Positions 24,567-34,264 of a DNA stretch of 42,203 nt are shown here, in pieces. Each line of letters begins with the position of its first letter. Position 1 is the first letter of the stretch. Made by a program: the position numbers and the translations under genes. The notes under the pieces were generated by a model, which saw only the letters and a program-made list of their open reading frames with translations, searched no databases and was not told the origin of the DNA. The DNA is from Bernardetia sp. MNP-M8 (lineage in GTDB: Bacteria > Bacteroidota > Bacteroidia > Cytophagales > Bernardetiaceae), in assembly GCF_037126285.1 (NCBI RefSeq), contig NZ_CP147013.1, positions 1 through 42,203 on the forward strand. Reading direction: 5' to 3'.

Positions 24567-27500
24567 ATGAGTACAGGAATAACACCAAGCAAAGTAACTA
24601 AAGAAGTAGCTAATTCATCTAAAGATGCTCTTCAAGGCAAAACCTTCTCAGCTATTGCTTCAAAATTATTTGGAGAAGCACAGACTCAATTACATAGCTT
24701 ACAAGCTGCATTAGGAGGTTTTTTGCCTTCTATACCTGGACAGCCAGCAGGAAAGTTTCAAGATATTGCTATTGGTATAGATGGACACCCTACAGTTTTT
24801 CCTCCTTCTCCTATGTTACCTGTTCCTCATGTAGGAATGGTATTCGATATTATAGCTGCTATATTTGCTGCTATTGATATGGCAATTCCACCAGCTCCAG
24901 AACCAGCTCCTGTACCTGAAGGGGAAGAACCACCACCAGAACCTATTAGTGTTACTTCAGTAGCTCGGGCTATTGTAGCCATGATGAAGCCTAGTGTTCA
25001 GGTAAATAACAAATGGATTGCCAATGCAGGTACTCCTATTCAGCATCTTCCAGGTATTATTTTACATGCTCTTCCAGTAGTTGCTCCTATGTCTTCTTCT
25101 GAAATGTTTATGGGAAGTGCTACTGTATTAGCTGATGGAGCTCCGTTTTCATTCCAGTTTTTGCCTGCGTTATCTTGTAATCTAGTAGGTATTCCTGCTC
25201 CATTTAGACCTAAAAAACCGTCAAAACCCAAAACAAGTTTGATGGCTCCTACTTCAGCACTTCTTAATGTAATTCCTGCTGGAAAACCTGTATTAGTTGG
25301 AGGACCTCCTATGATAGATTTGTTTGCTCTTGCTGTTAATCTAGGATTGAAAGGACTAGGAAAGTTATGGAAAAGAGTAGGAGATAAATTTCAAGGCTTA
25401 ATTGATAAAATCAAGAAAAAACATCCTAAAACAGGTAAAATATTACAATTTTCTAAGTGTAAAATGTTTGGTGAACCTGTAGATGCTGCAACAGGTAGAG
25501 TATATGCCAATAATGAAGACTTTAGTTTGCCTGGTCCTATTCCTTTGGTTTGGGAACGTACCTATTATAGCGATGTAGAAATGAAAACCAATTTAGGTTA
25601 CAACTGGCATCTTAGCTGCGATATGGGACTTTGGCAAGTAGATCAAGGATTCTTTTGTGTGCGCCTCAAAGATGCTAGAGAAATTATATTACCACCTCTT
25701 CAAGTTGGTGATCAGTTTCATCAACGCCAAGACAAAATGCTTTGGTTTAGAGATGAAAAAGGGTATGGTTTGCGTACTGAAGAAGGACTTACACATCGTT
25801 TTGCTACTCAATCTTATAAAGGTGGATTCCGTCCAATTCGTTTTATAGAAAATGATTTAGGATTCCGTATTGTCTTTGAATATAACGGACAAGGACACCT
25901 TAACCGAATTATAGACAGTGCAGGACGCAATATTTATGTAGAAACTGATTTTGAAGGAAGAGTAAAAGCTGTTCATACACAAAATCAAAATGAAACAATA
26001 TATTTGATTCGTTATGACTATGATGAAGAAGGAAATTTAGCTCATGTAACAGATGCCAATGGTGTAACCAAGCATTTTGAGTACCAAGGAAGATTACTCA
26101 GCAAACTCACTAACCAAAGTGGACTTAGTTTTTATTGGGAATATGACCGAAAAGACGAAGATGCAAAATGTATTCATACGTGGGGCGATGATGGTATTTT
26201 AGAATATTGGACAAAATATGAAGAAGGAAAAACAACTACCACCAATTCATTAGGACAGACAACAACCTATTTTTATGATGCTAAGTCATTGATTTATAGA
26301 ATTACAGATGCTAAGAAAGGAGATACCTATCAAACTTATAATCTCTATGATGAACTTTCTGTATTGACTGACCCTGATGGAAATACGACAAAATACGAAT
26401 ACGATAAATTTGGAAATATTGCCAAGCTCACAGATGCCAATCAAAAAATAAGCACTTTTGAGTATGATGATCAGTATCGTCTTTTAAATTATAGCTCAGC
26501 AGGAGGAACAACCTTAGAATGGGAATACGATGAAAAAGGTAGACTTATAAAACGTATTTTTCCAAATGATGCAAGTCTTGACTTTGAATATGATGGAAAG
26601 CTCTTGCATAAAATGATAGACCACAAAGGCAAAACGACACAGTTTTGGTGGGACGAATATGCAAATTTGAGTACAGTAGAACATTTTGATGGCACAAAAA
26701 GCCATTGGAAATACGATGAATTAGGCAATTTATTGAGTAGTACTGATCCAAAATCAAACGTAACTCGTTTTAGATATGATAAAATGAGTAATGTAATAGA
26801 GCTTTACGAAGCAGACGGCAATCATCATATTTTTGAGTATGATGATGCAGGAAATATTATCCGAGCTAAAGACGATAATCGTGAAGTAACTTTTACCTAT
26901 TGGGGCTTAGGTCTTTTGAAAAGCCGTTCAGAAAACGGACATACTGTTATTTTTGATTACGATAAAGAAGAACAGCTCAAAACGATTACCAATGAAAAAG
27001 GCGAATCGTATCGTTTTACCCGAGATGGTGTAGGCGATGTGATTGGCGAATGGGGTTTTGATGGCTTACAACGCCGTTATCACCGTACTTTGGGAGGACG
27101 AGTAACAAGAGTTTTGCGTCCTGCTCAACGTTGGACAAGCTACCATTATGATGGAGTAGGAAATATCTTGACTTCAGAACAATATGACGGTTATACGGAG
27201 TTTTTTACGTATAATGATGATGGTATTTTGGTAGAAGCAGCCAATCCAACTTCTACAGTACAGTACAAACGAGATGATTTGGGTAGAGTGATTGAAGAAT
27301 CCCAAAACGAACACAGCATAAAAAGTAAATATGACGATGAAGGCAACCGTATTTTGGTTACTTCTTCTTTGGGTGCATCAATTCAAAACTCGTTTAATAG
27401 TGATGGTTCGTTGTCTCAAATAGATACTAAAGAAGGCTGGCAAAGTCGTTTCGAAAGAGATAGCTTAGGCTTAGAACTAGCTCGTTACACAACTGGCAAT

Positions 27501-28970
27501 GTAGAAGTTCATACGCAACGAGATAATTTAGGACGTGTAACGCTTCAAAACATTCAAGGTAAGAATGTAGAAGGCAGTCGTAAACGTTATTTTTGGAGCA
27601 AAGGCAATCGTTTGGACAAAATCTTAAACGAAGGCACAGGACAAAAAACAGAATTTGACTACGATGTAGAAGGAAATTTATTGAGTGCAGACTACAATGG
27701 CGTAGAAACGATTTATAAAATGCCTGATGCTATCGGTAATTTATTCAAAAGTGCTACCCGTTCGGATAGAAAATACAACAAAGGAGGTAAATTAGTAGAA
27801 GATGAAACGTATTTTTATGAGTACGATGAAGAAGGCAATCTTCAATATAAAACAGCACGTAAAGCAGCCAAACCAAAAGTAGTCCGTAGTTTGTTGGCAG
27901 AAGACCACGAACGAGCAGTCAAAGAAGCTCCAAGTAGTTTGCAGCGATGGACGTATCATTGGTATGGAAACGGAATGCTAAAAGGTGTTGTCAAGCCAAG
28001 TGGCGAACATATTTCTTTTGAATACGATGCATTGGGCAGACGAACAGCCAAAATAAACCATACAGCCAAAAGTATGTATAGGTATGTTTGGGATGGAAAT
28101 GTAATTTTGCACGAATGGAAATATGGCTTATCAGAACGCCCTAGTTTGAGTGTCAATGAAAAGGGAGAACTTTCTAGTGAGCAGCCAGAACCTACCGAAA
28201 ATATAGTAACTTGGGTGTATGAAGAAGGTAGTTTTGTGCCGAGTGCTAAACTGGTGGGGAAAGAGAAGTATTCTATTATTTCCAATTATTTAGGCACACC
28301 TGAATCAGCTTATGACTCGCAAGGGAATAAGGTTTGGGAGAGAGAAATTGACATTTATGGTACTGTCAAAAAAGGAGATAGTATTTTTGTTCCTTTCCTC
28401 TATCAAGGTCAATATTTTGATAGTGAAACAGATTTAGCTTACAATCGTTTTAGGTATTATAGTCCTGAAACGGGTACTTATATTTCTCAAGATCCTATTA
28501 GTTTACTTGGTGGAGATAGATTTTATGCCTATGTTCATAATACTAATAAATGTGTTGATGTTTTTGGATTATATAATGGTGAAGGGGTTAGAGACTTAGA
28601 TGCATATAATTCCTTTCATAATCATCAGCTAGCCAATAATGAATTTCTACTAAAAGATACAGAACATTTTTCAAAGGCTAATGAATCATTACATAATAAA
28701 TTTCAAAATCATCCTGAATTTGCTGCCAAAATGGAGGCTAAGTATCCTGGAATAACAAAACATGTGGCTCCTACTAGAAGAGGCACTCATAGAGGAACAG
28801 CTCCAAAGGGAACGACATGGCATCACGCTACATCATCTCAGGCAGGAGGAAAACGAGGAATATTACAACTTGTAGACATGTCAGACCATGCTAAATATCA
28901 CAAAATATATCATCCTGAAGATATTGGGGGTAGAAATGAATGGGGTGGTGGAACATCTTGTCGTAAATAA
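24567..28970 (+). CDS. PAAR/Rhs effector with C-terminal WHH-type HNH nuclease
   Basis: 1467 residues. Residues 75-115 are hydrophobic and Pro-rich, resembling a pre-PAAR membrane segment; about 150-235 form a PAAR-like region that would cap VgrG. From ~300 an Rhs N-terminal region is followed by many YD repeats (about 430-1110). The Rhs core ends in RFRYYSPETGTYISQDPIS...GGDRFYAYV...DVFGL (to ~1335), the usual autoproteolysis region. The last 132 residues are the toxin, with TTWHHA (W1418, H1419, H1420), LQLVDMSDHAKYHKIYH and a Gly-rich end, matching WHH-type HNH/endonuclease VII toxins that cut DNA. The SUKH-like immunity gene follows by 11 bases. Confidence 0.9.
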   Translation: MSTGITPSKVTKEVANSSKDALQGKTFSAIASKLFGEAQTQLHSLQAALGGFLPSIPGQPAGKFQDIAIGIDGHPTVFPPSPMLPVPHVGMVFDIIAAIFAAIDMAIPPAPEPAPVPEGEEPPPEPISVTSVARAIVAMMKPSVQVNNKWIANAGTPIQHLPGIILHALPVVAPMSSSEMFMGSATVLADGAPFSFQFLPALSCNLVGIPAPFRPKKPSKPKTSLMAPTSALLNVIPAGKPVLVGGPPMIDLFALAVNLGLKGLGKLWKRVGDKFQGLIDKIKKKHPKTGKILQFSKCKMFGEPVDAATGRVYANNEDFSLPGPIPLVWERTYYSDVEMKTNLGYNWHLSCDMGLWQVDQGFFCVRLKDAREIILPPLQVGDQFHQRQDKMLWFRDEKGYGLRTEEGLTHRFATQSYKGGFRPIRFIENDLGFRIVFEYNGQGHLNRIIDSAGRNIYVETDFEGRVKAVHTQNQNETIYLIRYDYDEEGNLAHVTDANGVTKHFEYQGRLLSKLTNQSGLSFYWEYDRKDEDAKCIHTWGDDGILEYWTKYEEGKTTTTNSLGQTTTYFYDAKSLIYRITDAKKGDTYQTYNLYDELSVLTDPDGNTTKYEYDKFGNIAKLTDANQKISTFEYDDQYRLLNYSSAGGTTLEWEYDEKGRLIKRIFPNDASLDFEYDGKLLHKMIDHKGKTTQFWWDEYANLSTVEHFDGTKSHWKYDELGNLLSSTDPKSNVTRFRYDKMSNVIELYEADGNHHIFEYDDAGNIIRAKDDNREVTFTYWGLGLLKSRSENGHTVIFDYDKEEQLKTITNEKGESYRFTRDGVGDVIGEWGFDGLQRRYHRTLGGRVTRVLRPAQRWTSYHYDGVGNILTSEQYDGYTEFFTYNDDGILVEAANPTSTVQYKRDDLGRVIEESQNEHSIKSKYDDEGNRILVTSSLGASIQNSFNSDGSLSQIDTKEGWQSRFERDSLGLELARYTTGNVEVHTQRDNLGRVTLQNIQGKNVEGSRKRYFWSKGNRLDKILNEGTGQKTEFDYDVEGNLLSADYNGVETIYKMPDAIGNLFKSATRSDRKYNKGGKLVEDETYFYEYDEEGNLQYKTARKAAKPKVVRSLLAEDHERAVKEAPSSLQRWTYHWYGNGMLKGVVKPSGEHISFEYDALGRRTAKINHTAKSMYRYVWDGNVILHEWKYGLSERPSLSVNEKGELSSEQPEPTENIVTWVYEEGSFVPSAKLVGKEKYSIISNYLGTPESAYDSQGNKVWEREIDIYGTVKKGDSIFVPFLYQGQYFDSETDLAYNRFRYYSPETGTYISQDPISLLGGDRFYAYVHNTNKCVDVFGLYNGEGVRDLDAYNSFHNHQLANNEFLLKDTEHFSKANESLHNKFQNHPEFAAKMEAKYPGITKHVAPTRRGTHRGTAPKGTTWHHATSSQAGGKRGILQLVDMSDHAKYHKIYHPEDIGGRNEWGGGTSCRK

Positions 28971-28981
28971 CTAATAAAAAA

Positions 28982-29524
28982 ATGAAAGAACCTGTATTAC
29001 CAATAAAAACAATAGGAGAGACTAATTGGACAACAAAATTAACTATATTCTTAGAGGAATATGATGTAGAAGTTGTTGGCTTAGAATCTTTATCTAGTAA
29101 GTTTGAATTACCTAAGTTAATGGATATGTATTTCAGAAATTTTGGGGGCATTGATAGTCATGACTTTATGTATAATCTCTATACCCCTAATAAATTTATA
29201 AAGTTATCTGAATCCTCTTGGAGTTTCGTAAAGGATAAATTTTCTTTGAAGGAAATGGATGAGTACATTGTATTTGCTGAAAGCCCTAGTAATGATCCTA
29301 TCTGTTTTCACAAAACCAATAATTCAATATATCTTTTTTCTCATGATCCTATAAAAAAAGCTAAAGTTTTTGAAGATTTTAATCAATATTTATTATACGA
29401 AATTATTGAATTACAGAAGCTAATGGGAGATATTGAATGGAGTGAAGAAGAGGAAATTGAGTATAAAAAAGAGAATTTTAGAGGAAAAGATATTGATTAT
29501 GAATTTAGATATATGAAATTGTAA
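28982..29524 (+). CDS. SUKH/SMI1-KNR4-like immunity protein for the WHH nuclease
   Basis: 180 residues, cytosolic, acidic. Features of the SMI1/KNR4 (SUKH) group are visible: LESLSSKFELPKLMDMYFRNFGG near the start and the late MDEYIVFAESPSNDPICFHKTNNSIYLFSHD, with a final helix in the FNQYLLYEI region. SUKH proteins are the most common immunity partners of HNH-type nuclease toxins. The start lies 11 bases after the rhs stop, a co-transcribed pair. It would protect the producing cell from its own toxin domain. Confidence 0.8.
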   Translation: MKEPVLPIKTIGETNWTTKLTIFLEEYDVEVVGLESLSSKFELPKLMDMYFRNFGGIDSHDFMYNLYTPNKFIKLSESSWSFVKDKFSLKEMDEYIVFAESPSNDPICFHKTNNSIYLFSHDPIKKAKVFEDFNQYLLYEIIELQKLMGDIEWSEEEEIEYKKENFRGKDIDYEFRYMKL

Positions 29525-29556
29525 TAGGATTGACCTCCTAAACTATTTTTTCTTAC

Positions 29557-29738
29557 CAATCATACAGCCAAAAGTATGTATAGGTATGTTTGGGATGGAA
29601 ATGTAATTTTGCACGAATGGAAATACGCTTTATCCGAATGCCCTATTTTAAGTGTCAATGAAAAAGGAGAACTTTCTAGTGAGCAGCCAGAACCTACGGA
29701 AAATGTAGTTTTGTACCTATTTTCATAACATTGTTAGA
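29557..29738 (+). pseudogene. decayed Rhs core fragment A
   Basis: 29557-29735 closely copies 28057-28240 of the Rhs gene (for example AAAAGTATGTATAGGTATG, then GGAGAACTTTCTAGTGAGC). It lacks about 25 bases that lie between two short repeats in the parent. The frame is not maintained. This is the 5' half of an old Rhs tip left after the active module. Confidence 0.8.
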
Positions 29739-29741
29739 TAG

Positions 29742-29885
29742 ATTTATAAGGAAATGATAGATTCAGGTGTACCAAGAAGTCAAGTTAAGAAAACTATGAA
29801 AGATTCTTACAAGTATTTCAATGAGTTAAGAGGGCAAAATTTAAACAATTCATTTTTTGATGTTATAAAATATGAAGACAATTAA
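29742..29885 (+). pseudogene. tail of a displaced C-terminal toxin
   Basis: After an in-frame stop at 29739 the frame stays open for 47 codons to TAA 29883-29885, coding IYKEMIDSGVPRSQVKKTMK... ending YEDN. There is no start of its own, and it overlaps the ATG of the following SUKH gene by 14 bases, the normal toxin-immunity join. It is the last part of a different toxin domain whose catalytic section is gone. Toxin family unknown. Confidence 0.6.
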
Positions 29886-30210
29886 TGAATTAGAGGAATA
29901 TATAACTTATAGATTTCCTTCACTCTATAGAAGTTTTCTAATAAAGCTCAATAAGGAAGAGTCTTTAGAAATAGAAAATACAGGAATAAATCTTTATGGC
30001 ATTTCTACTTTAATTGAGAGAAATACTACGTATGAAGTAATGGAATATGAACCTGATTATTTTCTTATAGGTCAAGAGGGAGATCTAGCTTTTTTTATCA
30101 AAAAAAATAATGAAGAAAATATTTTTTCAAATGATTTAGGAGCACTAGGTTCTTTAGATATGGAATTTGAGGCTGATAATATTGAGAATTTTATCCAGCA
30201 AAATAGCTAG
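29872..30210 (+). CDS. orphan SUKH (SMI1/KNR4) immunity protein
   Basis: 112 residues with the SUKH pattern: an opening acidic helix (INELEEYITYRFPSLYRSFL), then YFLIGQEGDLAFFIKK, IFSNDLGALGSLDMEFEADNIENFI at the end. It overlaps the remnant toxin tail and has no intact partner here, so it is an orphan immunity gene, possibly still guarding against kin that keep the old tip. It sits between two pieces of Rhs core relic. Confidence 0.75.
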   Translation: MKTINELEEYITYRFPSLYRSFLIKLNKEESLEIENTGINLYGISTLIERNTTYEVMEYEPDYFLIGQEGDLAFFIKKNNEENIFSNDLGALGSLDMEFEADNIENFIQQNS

Positions 30211-30266
30211 TTTTTTAATTGAGGATTTTGTTGTTATACTGATTTAATTTTACTCTGTGGTTTCTT

Positions 30267-30391
30267 CTAAATTAGTAGGGAAAGAGAAGTATTCTATTAT
30301 TTCGAATTATTTAGGCATACCTGAATCAGCTTATGACTCACAAGGAAATAAAGTTTAGAGTTGTAAGTTAGATATTTATGGCAAGATAAAG
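30267..30391 (+). pseudogene. decayed Rhs core fragment B
   Basis: It copies 28248-28370 of the Rhs gene (GGGAAAGAGAAGTATTCTATT and the stretch after it), with a TGG to TAG nonsense change at the position matching parent 28333. In the parent, fragments A and B are adjacent; here they are separated by the toxin tail and the SUKH gene. Confidence 0.8.
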
Positions 30392-30409
30392 ACTCTAATT
30401 ACTTAAGTT

Positions 30410-30451
30410 ATTATCTCTATCAAGCATTTATAAATACTTGATAGAGATAAT
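30410..30451. terminator. hairpin between the Rhs relic and clpV
   Basis: Perfect 15-base arms (ATTATCTCTATCAAG / CTTGATAGAGATAAT) with a 12-base loop in the convergent spacer between plus-strand genes and minus-strand clpV. T-runs are weak on both sides, so it is best read as a bidirectional terminator. Confidence 0.6.
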
Positions 30452-30485
30452 TTCAATTCAAATAATTAGACTAAAAATAGATAAT

Positions 30486-32936
30486 TTAACTTATATGCCA
30501 AATCAATTTTTTATCCTCTAAGGTAACCTTTACTTTATCTTTTGCATTTACTTCATTGGCAATGATTTTTCTAGCTAATGGTCTTCTAAGTTCAGAGCGA
30601 ATGATTCCTTTCAAAGGACGTGCACCATAAGTAGCATTAAAACCACTTTCTACTAAAAATTGTAGCGCATCATCATCTATTTCCAAACTAATCTCTAATG
30701 GTTCTAACAAACTAAGCAACTCTTTTTTCAAGTGAATAGTAAAAATGTTAGTTGCATTTGCTAAAGTTATCGGACTAAATGGAATAATTTCTGTCAAACG
30801 ACCCAAAAATTCAGGTCTGAAATTATTTGTCATTATTTCCATTAATTGATTTGAAGATGGAGGAGGATTTCCTGAATTTACAGTATCAACAATGTATTTT
30901 GCACCAATATTTGAAGTAAATAGTACAAGGGCATTCGAAAAATCACCTTCTTTGCCCAATCTATCATGTAGTTTTCCTTCATCCATAATTTGTAGAAAGA
31001 CATCAAAGACAGAACTATGTGCTTTTTCAATCTCATCAAACAAAACAATAGAATACGGTTTTTGACGAATTTTATTTACTAAAAGTCCTCCTTCTTCATA
31101 ACCCACATAACCAGGAGGCGCACCATAAAGCAAGGCTGCTGAATGTTCTTCCTTAAACTCTGACATATCAAAACGGATAATAGCATTTTCATCTTGAAAC
31201 AAGAATTCAGCTAAGGCTTTTGCAAGCTCTGTTTTACCTGTTCCTGTTGGTCCTAAGAAGAAAAATGAGCCGATAGGTTGTCCCGCCTTTGTAAGACCTG
31301 CACGAGACTCTAAAATCGATTCTGTGATAGTTTGGATAGCTATATCTTGTCCTATAACACGTTTTTGAAGAATACTTTCCATCTGTTGAAGTCTTTCTTG
31401 TTCTCCAGATTGTAATTTTCCTATCGGAATACCTGTTTTTTGGGCAACAATAGCACAAACATCGACAGGTTCTAGTTTTTCTTTCTTGACTTGAGCAATT
31501 TTTTCTAAACGCTCTACTAATTCAACCAAATCATTGGTTTGATATTCAGTAGTTAAATTATTTTTTTCTGAGCTAGATTCTGTATCTTCTTCTTGAGTAA
31601 GTAAATAATGTGCTTTTCTCTGCAAATCCTCATAAAACCACATGATTTCTTGTGGTGTAGATTTTTCTTCTAGTTTTTCTATACTTTTTAGTATTCCTTT
31701 TTTTTCTTTTAAGAAAGATTCTCCAGAAGTTTTGATAACAGACATCGTACGGTCAAGCAATGTAAGAGCAGATTCAGGCAAACTTTTTTCTTTCAAAAAA
31801 CGCTGAGATAACCGAATAGCTTCCAAAATAGTTGCATCATCCACTTTTATTTTATGATGTTCGACATAGCTTTCCAATGTCGTTTTTATCATTCTAAAAG
31901 ATTGGTCTTCGTTGGGTTCTTGTATTTCAATAACCTCAAACAAACTCGCTAATCCTTCGTCTTTTTCTATTTTTTTTGTGTATTCATCTATGGTAGTCGT
32001 TACCAAAAAAGTAATTCCTTTGTGAGAGGCTTCTTTTAGCAAATTAGAAATACCTGCATTATCATTATTTTTATCTAAAATGCCATGAATACCATCAATT
32101 ACTAGAATTGCTTTTTGATAACCTTCCAATTCTTGCAAAACTTTTTTCAGACGGTCGTCAATTTCTCCTTTGTAGGAAGCCCCTGTAATTAAAGCACCTA
32201 GATTTAACTCAAAAATAGATGTGTTTTTTAATTTTTCAGGCAGTTTTTCCTCTACTAAAAGTTTTACAAATGCTTTTATAAGAGCTGATTTTCCTACCCC
32301 TGAATAGCCTTTCATAGCTACATTTGGCTTTGAGAAACGACAAATAATTTCGACAAGCTCTTTTAGTTCTTTTTCTCTTCCAACAATAGCTGTCTTATGA
32401 TTTTTGGCTTGAGAAACCAAATCTGTACAGTATTTATAGACAAACTTTGCTGCTGATTTTTGAGTAGGTAATTCTGTCAATTCTTGATGCATATTGATTC
32501 CATTGCGTTCGTGAAGTAATTCAGAACGATTAACAGGAAACGTTTTCATTTGATCAAAATTAAACCCTACCCCTGGAGTAGCAATAGCAACCATCACACA
32601 AAACAAATCAATTTCTTCTCTATCAAGAAGCTCTTTAATTTGGTCTGCTTCATTGATTATTTCATCTATTGACTCATCTGCTTCTGGAAAGGTGCGATGC
32701 ATAGCTTTTTTATTCTCTTCAATTCTCACTTCTGCCCATTCTTCTATGAAATAGACATCTTTTCCTGCATTTTCTAATTCTTTTAAAAGAGATAAATCTC
32801 TATTTAAAATTGCTTTTAAGAGATGAGAAGCACCATATTCTACATGTTGAAATTGCTCTGCTATTTTTTTTGCTATTTCAAGAGCTTGTATTAGCTCTGA
32901 ATTAAGAATAATATCTAGATTGGCTTTAGTATCCAT
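30486..32936 (-). CDS. clpV: T6SS sheath-disassembly ATPase ClpV (TssH)
   Basis: 816 residues: a Clp N-terminal domain (~1-150); NBD1 with Walker A GYSGVGKS (210-217) and an altered Walker B AILVIDGIHG, where Asp281 is followed by Gly282 instead of the catalytic Glu; a middle region; NBD2 with GPTGTGKT (562-569), intact Walker B VLFDEIEKAH (Asp634, Glu635), and a ClpB-type C-terminal domain. ClpV unfolds contracted TssB/TssC sheath for reuse. It is shorter than ~880-residue proteobacterial ClpV. Downstream of the PKD-domain gene on the same strand, 48 bases apart. Confidence 0.92.
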   Translation of the reverse strand: MDTKANLDIILNSELIQALEIAKKIAEQFQHVEYGASHLLKAILNRDLSLLKELENAGKDVYFIEEWAEVRIEENKKAMHRTFPEADESIDEIINEADQIKELLDREEIDLFCVMVAIATPGVGFNFDQMKTFPVNRSELLHERNGINMHQELTELPTQKSAAKFVYKYCTDLVSQAKNHKTAIVGREKELKELVEIICRFSKPNVAMKGYSGVGKSALIKAFVKLLVEEKLPEKLKNTSIFELNLGALITGASYKGEIDDRLKKVLQELEGYQKAILVIDGIHGILDKNNDNAGISNLLKEASHKGITFLVTTTIDEYTKKIEKDEGLASLFEVIEIQEPNEDQSFRMIKTTLESYVEHHKIKVDDATILEAIRLSQRFLKEKSLPESALTLLDRTMSVIKTSGESFLKEKKGILKSIEKLEEKSTPQEIMWFYEDLQRKAHYLLTQEEDTESSSEKNNLTTEYQTNDLVELVERLEKIAQVKKEKLEPVDVCAIVAQKTGIPIGKLQSGEQERLQQMESILQKRVIGQDIAIQTITESILESRAGLTKAGQPIGSFFFLGPTGTGKTELAKALAEFLFQDENAIIRFDMSEFKEEHSAALLYGAPPGYVGYEEGGLLVNKIRQKPYSIVLFDEIEKAHSSVFDVFLQIMDEGKLHDRLGKEGDFSNALVLFTSNIGAKYIVDTVNSGNPPPSSNQLMEIMTNNFRPEFLGRLTEIIPFSPITLANATNIFTIHLKKELLSLLEPLEISLEIDDDALQFLVESGFNATYGARPLKGIIRSELRRPLARKIIANEVNAKDKVKVTLEDKKLIWHIS

Positions 32937-32984
32937 ATTTATTTTTTTGTATAAGAAATAATGTAGCTAAAAATAGAACTTGAG

Positions 32985-34082
32985 TTAGTCATTATCTTTT
33001 CCCCAACGTAAGAATTTTTTGACTTTATATTCTATCGTAAATCCGTCAATACAATTTAGATTGTCTCTTGTTAGGCGAAGAATATCAATTCTGATTTCTT
33101 TTCCTTGTATAGATTTACAGAACTCTGCAAAGGAGATAATCTTTTCTCCATTTTTTACAACAGGGATTTCAAAATCTTCACAGACAAATGAAGAAAAGTC
33201 TTCTTTTGTTTTGCTCTGATTTGCTACTTGAAGTAATAGAAGCTCAAACTGTTCTTCAGAAATAGAAGGAGCTAAAGCCATTTTATCTTTTTCTTTTATT
33301 TGTTCTTCCGTTTTTTTCAATGGAGGATTAAGAGGAACTCTATCTAAAAATTCTTCTAAAGGATCTTTTTTAGGATCACCTGGAGGTAATTCAAATTTTA
33401 CTGGGTCTTTTTCATATATGTAACCTTCAATAACTTCCTCATCTGTAATTTCATCAACTATATCTCTTGGTTTGACATAGATTACATGCTTAGCAATATG
33501 TTTTGCGTCTCCATTGAGCATAAGCCAAACCGTTTTTTTACCAGGAGATGAAAATGTATATACAGGTCTTCCACTTGTGTCATCTACTCTACCAGACTCA
33601 CCAAAACCCCATTCCCAAGCAAATACTTCTCCTTTGTACTTGTATTTGAATTGAACAGGAGTTCCTACCTGTATATTTTTGGGAGTAACAATTTCAGGTA
33701 CTCTAGCTTGGTTGAGTATTTCACCTAGACTTTTAATTTCTATTTGTCTTTCTAATTTACAAGAGCCATTAATAGTGAGGCTTACTGTAAATACTCCTGG
33801 ACTAGTATATTTATGTAATGTTTGCTTTCTATGTTCTTTAGGAGAATTATCTCCAAAATCCCATTCCCAGTCTTTAGCATTTTCTACTTCTACATCAAAT
33901 TGAATGACTTCACCAACTGCAAACCTTTCTGCAATGATGAAAAATTTAGCATCATCACAATCTACATAATCATCTAATTTAAGTAAAAAGAATAAAATCC
34001 CTATTACAAATAATAAACAAAATGCAACTACTACACGAAGGTCAAAATTTGAGAAAACTGTTAATGTTTTTTTTTTATTCAT
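32985..34082 (-). CDS. PKD-domain membrane protein, candidate TssP
   Basis: 365 residues. A short cytoplasmic end, one membrane helix (about 14-33), then two PKD domains facing the periplasm: the first with WEWDFGDNSP (near 72-81) and HKYTSPGVFTVSLT, the second with WEWGFGESGR (near 157-166) and YTFSSPGKKTVW. A Pro/Lys-rich linker precedes a C-terminal domain (about 265-365). PKD domains mediate protein or carbohydrate contacts outside the membrane. A PKD membrane protein is a regular member of subtype iii loci and I think it is TssP, but I am not certain of the name. First gene of the clpV operon. Confidence 0.65.
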   Translation of the reverse strand: MNKKKTLTVFSNFDLRVVVAFCLLFVIGILFFLLKLDDYVDCDDAKFFIIAERFAVGEVIQFDVEVENAKDWEWDFGDNSPKEHRKQTLHKYTSPGVFTVSLTINGSCKLERQIEIKSLGEILNQARVPEIVTPKNIQVGTPVQFKYKYKGEVFAWEWGFGESGRVDDTSGRPVYTFSSPGKKTVWLMLNGDAKHIAKHVIYVKPRDIVDEITDEEVIEGYIYEKDPVKFELPPGDPKKDPLEEFLDRVPLNPPLKKTEEQIKEKDKMALAPSISEEQFELLLLQVANQSKTKEDFSSFVCEDFEIPVVKNGEKIISFAEFCKSIQGKEIRIDILRLTRDNLNCIDGFTIEYKVKKFLRWGKDND

Positions 34083-34264
34083 TTTTATTCTTTTTGTATA
34101 AAGATATTTTTTTTATCTGAAAGTGAAGAGATTCTTCAAAATTAATTACAAGGTTACTAAATTTTGTGCAAAAAAATTAATCTTTTTATATAAGTCTTAT
34201 AAATAGTTGATTATCCAAAAAAATAAATCTAATTTCGCCATTTAGTTATATTAGTAATACTTCT
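34083..34264. promoter_or_regulatory. divergent promoter region, PKD gene / NlpC-like lipoprotein operon
   Basis: 182 AT-rich bases between two divergent operons, with no gene. It should carry both promoters; no element could be fixed with confidence. Confidence 0.45.

Noticed and set aside
26489-26757. Overlapping minus-strand frames inside the rhs gene
   Set aside because: They are shadows of the YD-repeat coding sequence.
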